From Saccopteryx bilineata (Eukaryota > Chordata > Mammalia > Chiroptera > Emballonuridae), in NCBI RefSeq assembly GCF_036850765.1, contig NC_089495.1:119249033-119313032 (forward strand): DNA of 64,000 nucleotides. The letters are read 5' to 3'. This document shows, piece by piece, positions 58,535 through 64,000 of the stretch; positions within the stretch are counted from its first letter, which is position 1, and the number at the start of each line of letters is the position of its first letter. The notes beneath the pieces are model-generated. The model saw nothing but the letters and a program-made list of their open reading frames with translations. It was not told the origin of the DNA and did no database searches. A program made the translations under genes and the position numbers.

Positions 58535-58960
58535 ATTTGGTTGTATTCCATACATCTTTCCTCTGTTGCTATCTTTTTTATCTCATGTGCTTCTGTGGTG
58601 GTTTTTTCAATGGTGGTTACCTTTAAGTAATGAAAAGGGTTCCTACCCTGTTTATTGTAGCACTCTATTTTTTGAGTACTTTTGCACTCCATCTCCTTTG
58701 CCACTGTTAATCTCCATTCTCTCCCCCCTTTCTTTTTGTTGTTGTCACAGTTTAAATTTGATTTTATTGTGTTCTTCTTGGAGCTTTTACTTGTGGCTTT
58801 GTTTTTTGTTGTTGTTGTTCTTTCTATCTGATTGGAGAACCCCCTTTAGTAATTCCTGGAGTGGGGGTTTTCTGATGATAAATTCTCTCATCTTTTCTGT
58901 ATCTGTGAATGTTTTTATTTCTCCTTCATATTTGAAGAATAGCTTTGATGGGTATAGTAT

Positions 58961-59791
58961 TCATGGCTGAAAGTTCCTCTCTTTCAGGACTTTAAATATT
59001 GGGGTCCAATCTCTTCTAGCTTGTAGAGTTTCTGCTGAGAAATCTAATGATAATCTAATGGGCCTTCCTTTATATGTTGTATTCTTTTTTTCCCTGGCTT
59101 CCTTGAGAATTTTTTCTTTGCCTTTGGTTTGTGCCAATTTCATTATGATGTGCCTTGGAGTAGGTTTGTTGGGGTTAAGAAAACTCAGAGTTCTGTTTGC
59201 TTCATGAATTTGAGGCTTTAGTTTTTTCCACAGGCTTGAGAAGTTCTCATCTATTATTTGTTTGAGTATGTTCTCCATTCCATTTTCTCTCTCTTCTCCC
59301 TCTGATATACCTATTATTCTTATGTTATTCTTTTTGATGGAGTCATATAATTCTTGTAGGGTTATCTCATTTTTTTTTTAAATTTTTGAGTCTCTTTCTT
59401 CTTCTCTCTGTTGTGCCTCAAGTTGCTTTTCTTCTATTTCACTAATCCTCTCTTCTATCTGGCCTGTTGTATTAGCTAAATTTGTTACCTCGTTTTTCAG
59501 CTCGAGAATTGAGTTTTTCATCTCTGTTTGATTTGTTTTTATAGTTTCAATTTCCTTGGACATATATTCTTTGTGTTCATTGAGTTGTTTTCTAAGCTCC
59601 CTAAATTGCCTTTCTGTGTTTTCATGTATATCTCGGAGGATTTTTAGGATTTCTATCTTGAATTCTCTGTCATTTAGCTCCAAGGTTTCCAATATTTTAA
59701 ATTTTTTCTCCGTAGATTTTTCCTCATCTATCTGTGTTACCTCTCTTTGTTTTGTATCCATGACATTCAATTTTCTCTTCCTTAATGGCAT
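58961..59791 (-). pseudogene. ORF1: L1 ORF1, two premature stops
   Basis: The start is as in the intact copy (MPLRKRKLN). A 3-bp length change in the A-run near 59380 creates a TAA after residue 137, with the frame then resuming. At 58963 the CGA codon of FQPR has become TGA, a typical CpG deamination. The rest of the RRM and C-terminal domain is still readable. Not functional. Confidence 0.9.
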
Positions 59792-61944
59792 CTGAGGGTG
59801 GTTTTGTTGATAGTATTAATGAGATTTAATAAAGAATAAAAAGTTAAAAAAATAAAAAATCAAAAAGAGTTGTTTTTTTAAAAAAATGAATAATGAAATA
59901 AAGAAAAATAAAATAAAATAAAAATTTAAAAAAAGGAAATTATTTCCCCCCTCCTTTTTTCCTCTCTTCTCCTCTCCCCTCTTCCTTGAGAAAATCTTGT
60001 GGTGAACTGTCAATTATATTGTATTAAATAGAACAAACAATGACTATAATGGAGGGCCTGAATTGGGGAAAAGTAATAAAGGGGCAAAAAAAAAAAAAAA
60101 GAAAAAAGAAGGGGGTATAGACCCACAAAAAGCAAGTAAGAAAAAAATTTGGGTCAAGAATAAAATGATTTGCTTTTAGGTGTTGGTTGACTAAGAGTTA
60201 TGATGAGAGGAATAAGAGGGAAACAGGAAAATGGGGGGACAAATTAAAAAATTACTATTGTATTTAGTGGAACAAGAACTAGATGAAATGGAGAGCCAGG
60301 GATGGGAGCACTGCTAGTGAGTTAAAAAGGTGAACTAAAAACCCCCCAAAATGCCACAAACATAAGTTTGAGTCCCAGATAAATAATTTGTTCATTATTG
60401 AGGGTTGAATGAGAGGAAATGTAAAGGAGAAAGGAAGAAACTAATAGAGAGGGAGAAAAAAAAGAGAGAGAGAGAAAAAAGAAGAGGGAACCACTAAAAG
60501 AATAAAAAAGAAAAAAGAGGAGAGAGAGAGAGAGAGTTAAGGGTTTTGGAGTGCAACCCTCATAGAGAGAAAGGAAGAGGAGAGAAGAGATAATGGGAGA
60601 TGTAACACTTATGGGTAGTGATGTTCAAGGAGAGGAGAGACTGAGACCGGTAGAGAGTTAATTGAGCAAATTGGAGGAGGAAAAAAAATATCAAGAATGA
60701 AGATAAGAGAAACAAACGAACAAATATAATAAAATGGTTATAAAATCTGTGGATTATTCTTGATTTTGAGAGGTTATCTTCTTGCTTTTTCTTTTCTCTC
60801 CCTCTTCCTGGTTGGTGACTCTGTACCCTGGGTTCTGCCCCTTTGGCATGCTCAGGTAGAGGTTTGCAGTTGATAAGTCTCTATGGCAATGTCATGTATT
60901 GTGCTTCAGTCTCGTTGGCAGTCGAGGCTCATTAGCATTTATAGGCTCCGCCAGTGAGAGAGTCCATGTTCCTGGAGCCTCTCTCCTAATCTTTCCTCCC
61001 TCAATTAGTAGCCTGATAATCCAGCTATGGGGTTGCTGCTGCCTCTGCCTGGATAGTAAGAGGCTCAAAGTGCTGGCAACTCCCCACTCTATTCCCACTC
61101 AGCACAGGGCTTTGGGTAAGGCTCAGTCAGTCAGAGCTGCTAGCATACAGGCGGGGCTTCCCCCCACTCAAAGACCTCTTGCTCTGCCCCTCTCTCCGGT
61201 AACACAGGCGGGCACCCACTCCTGGGGCACTTGGAGGAAACTCTCCCTCACTATCTGCGCATGCAGACCAGGATATCAGGCCGGCCACCTCACCCTCTGA
61301 GTGAAACCCCCGCCCGCATGGAAAAGTTCCAGCGTTGGAATTGGCTCTCGCTCCGTCCTCGTGCGCGGCTTTTTCAAGGTGCTGGGGCGGTCCGGAGATT
61401 CCACTTTCGGCCCACACAAAGGCCTCTGACTCTGCCTCTTTGTGGGTTAACACGGGTGCCCACTCCCGGGGCTTTGGAAGGAATCTCTCGCCCACTATCT
61501 GCGCGCGCCAACCTGGAGATCGGGGAAAATGGCTGCCCCACTTGTCTTTCTTTGTCTGGGTTTGGTGTGAGTGTTAGTTTGTATTGCCCGGGTTGCCACG
61601 GGAACAGTTTTTCCTCGGCTTGGATCTCTGTGCCACAGCCTGGATCTATTCACCCCCTTTTCCCGCCTCAGTTTCTATATTCTAAGTTCCCAGTGAAAGC
61701 TGCCCTGTTTAGGTTAGTGAGGAAGGCGGGTCATTTCTTACTCCCTATTTCCTTCGGGGTTTGGTTATAGATTTAGCCAATTTTTCACTCAACCATACCT
61801 TCGGTTGTATTGCGAAACATCTGGAGGCTCCAAGGATAGGTTTTTCTGTTTCTGGTTGAAGATCTGTTGATTTTTGGGGGAGATTTATCTATTTTTGGGA
61901 GGTATTGCTTCCTACCCCGCCATTACTCTGATGTCATCTCTTCT
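59792..61944 (-). promoter_or_regulatory. 5' UTR of the second L1
   Basis: ~2.15 kb. Purine-rich proximal half (59800-60760) and GC-richer distal half. Monomer starts are at 61170 and 61418 (spacing 248 bp), so one full and one partial unit. The CRE palindrome at the 5' end is lost by one C-to-T change (TGATGTCA, 61929-61936). Confidence 0.75.
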
Positions 61945-61956
61945 TAACTTATTGTT

Positions 61957-63364
61957 AATGCAAATTTTGGAAGTGCAATATTCAATTCATAATTTCCTGT
62001 GATAACCTTTTTCTTTTCTTGTCTAGAAGCTATATTTTGACTGCATAATATTTTGGTTCCTCATACATTTATGATTTGTCAAGTAGTTATTGCCTGTTAT
62101 TCTAGAACAATGCTCTGACATGGTGGAATATTTTCAAGAATTGGCTTTTCTTTTCTTCACTAGCATCCCTTCAGAAATACAAACCTAGAATAAATAGCAC
62201 TGGTTCAAAATTATAAACTTTCTTGCGCATCATACTTGATAGATATAAAAATAAATTGACAATTCAGTCCTTGAGAAATAAAGTAAGCACTATAAAGAAA
62301 CATTAATGAAATGAAAGAAATAATTTAGTCTTGTGGTGACAGGAAAAAGAAAATATTACATCTGTGAAAATGTAAGTCTACAGTTCTGTTTATATGCCAT
62401 TACAAAATTGACTATGTTTTATCCAACATATTTTTTTCTCTTAAGAAAAATTGTCATTTTCTGTATAATCAATTAGACAGATCTGTAGTGTGCCCAACTC
62501 TATATTTATAGTGACAAATAAAATGACCCACTTTCAGGCCTGGTCGTTAGATAAAGTTATACATGAAGGTCAAATCTTAGCTCTAGGCTAGTGTCTGGAG
62601 CTAGAGTGTTTCTAAATATTTTAATGCACATCATAAATATTAAATACATTTTCTTTGAAATCACATAAGCTATAGATTAAGAAAGCTCTACATACAGTTG
62701 AATGTAAACCTCGAGATGTGTGCCAAAACCTAAAAGAAATCAAGGGGTGAAAATGAAACCACAGAGCAGACTTAAAAGGGAGTAGTACTGTGCCATGCCT
62801 TGTTTTATCTTTATAGAAATTTGTATCAGCTTCAACTCGGAGACATAGTGCAGGCCCCATACCGTGTGCTTGACATGTGGCTTCAGAGCCAGTACTGTAA
62901 ATACAACTGTCTTCCAACTTCCCTTGATTTGCTGACCTTAAATATCTCAACCATCCCACTATAAAAAAAGTTACAAAAACAATCGTAAAGACAAAGAACA
63001 CATCATAAAAAAGAATCTTGAGTCTGCTGCTCTTTCCCTACTGCTTCCCTAGCATCAGTCAAAAGCCTTTATTTAATAGGATGTCCATATAGTCACTAGT
63101 GGTGCAAATGAATGTTTGCAAGATTGACTCTAAGGTACTTTAAGGTTATGAAGAGTTTGGGGACTTACCAAATGTAGGGATTTTTGAAAAATACACTGTA
63201 TGCAAGCCTCTTTGTAAATACGATTTCAAACAAAACTCAATTGCATAAAACAGACAAAAATAGATACTCTGTGGTAGAATCACAGATGTCTGTTTTTGAA
63301 CACCTCAGAGAAACTGCTGGGTTCCCTGAAACTATGCACCAACCGTGAGGTAGTACAAAGGAGG
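61957..63364. other. Unique AT-rich sequence, no gene seen
   Basis: A 126-codon minus-strand frame (62621-63001) is open, but it has no recognisable domain and a composition like its surroundings. I do not call it a gene. Confidence 0.45.
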
Positions 63365-63565
63365 TGATGTGGTGTAGGGATTAGGTGAGTGGTACTGGAG
63401 TGACGTTGTCTGCTTTTGAATCCAAGCTCTGCCACTTTCTTCTAACTGTATGAGGCTACTTAACACTTGAATTCTCTGTCTTGGTTTCTTCACCTGTAAT
63501 ACAGAGTTATGAGGATTAAAAGAGTTAACGCTAATAGAGCATTTAGAGTAGCCATACACAAGTGT
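63365..63565 (+). repeat. MIR SINE
   Basis: Typical MIR order: 'tgtggtgtagggattaggtgagtgg', 'gcttttgaatccaagctctgccactttct', 'tgtatgaggctacttaacacttg', 'ttggtttcttcacctgtaatacagagttatgaggattaaaagagttaa'. Old, diverged. Confidence 0.75.
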
Positions 63566-64000
63566 CTGGTTTTGCTGTGTTTTGTTGTTGTCTTCCTTAA
63601 TTCATTCATTTTAATTCTTTTTGAAATGAGCAGCATAAACAATGTGGCCTTATGGGACAAAGTTTCTGGCCTAGTATATTGTACTTTTTTAACCAGATTA
63701 TTATTTCTCAGTCAACTATTCCTTAGTTGGTGTTATCCTAGAGAGATCAATGACCACAGAGATTTCAGACCTGGTTTGCATGTTTTATATGTGTTCCTAT
63801 TTGAGCATTTTCCAGGTGGGACATGTCACTCACATTACATTTATTTCTGAGGGTTAATGAGAATTTCAAAAAGTGATTATTTCTAATTTAGGATCAGTTT
63901 CTCAATCTGTTATCCTTTGACTTTCTTTACACATTAATTCAACTAACACCTAGACTAATGTAGCTTCATACTCTCTCAAAAGGAAATTTCCCAAAACATT
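63566..64000. other. Unique AT-rich sequence, no gene seen
   Basis: A 113-codon open frame (63509-63850) starts inside the MIR and has no domain. Nothing else is seen up to the window edge. Confidence 0.4.

Noticed and set aside
62621..63001. 126-codon minus-strand frame starting with a hydrophobic segment as a small membrane protein
   Set aside because: Composition is like the surrounding AT-rich DNA, it has no homologue I recognise, and nothing resembling splice or promoter signals supports it.

Overview
This is a stretch of mammalian nuclear DNA with no recognisable host gene. It is AT-rich and intron- or intergenic-like, and is filled with layers of transposable elements. Three kinds of repeat point to a bat, most likely a rhinolophoid (horseshoe or leaf-nosed bat group). 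These are (i) tRNA-derived SINEs whose heads read GGTTGGCTCAGYGGTAGAGC or TGGTGGCGCAGTGGATARAG, (ii) a Ves-like SINE, and (iii) hAT-type DNA transposons with clean 8-bp target duplications. Family names come from memory; no database was searched.

Layout. 1-9.5 kb is mostly old, quiet sequence holding a class I-like LTR, one solo LTR of the main ERV family (5.1-5.8 kb), and a MIR split by a TA-flanked DNA transposon. 9.5-12.7 kb holds an MLT1-type MaLR LTR and an old twin-primed L1 that later took up a Ves SINE, a hAT element and two tRNA SINEs. 14.4-22.3 kb is a full-length L1 on the minus strand with an open 331-aa ORF1, an open 1275-aa ORF2, a 2.4-kb 5' UTR with tandem ~240-bp monomers, a poly(A) tail and a 15-bp target-site duplication (TSD). 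23.0-32.2 kb is a broken class III (ERV-L/ERV-S-like) provirus with tRNA-Ser-like primer site, gag, protease, RT, RNase H and integrase remnants. An L1, two LTRs of its own relatives and two SINEs interrupt it. 32-46.7 kb is a graveyard of LTRs from the same family plus single class I- and class II-like LTRs, a hAT transposase relic, SINEs and a second, pol-less provirus (42.5-45.4 kb). 46.7-54.1 kb is old sequence with MIRs and two SINEs. 54.1-61.9 kb is a second full-length copy of the same L1 subfamily, same orientation, inactivated by frameshifts and stops and carrying a SINE. 62-64 kb is unique sequence with one MIR.

The functional content is retrotransposon machinery. The intact L1 encodes both proteins needed for target-primed reverse transcription, and machinery of this kind presumably mobilised the SINEs, whose TSDs have L1-type length and poly(A) tails. 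The ERV family leaves perfect or near-perfect 5-bp TSDs and has a YIDD RT motif and no recognisable env. It has 11 LTRs in this one window, several inserted into each other. The nesting gives a relative order of events, set out in the features and findings. No CRISPR, rRNA, functional tRNA gene or cellular protein gene could be supported.
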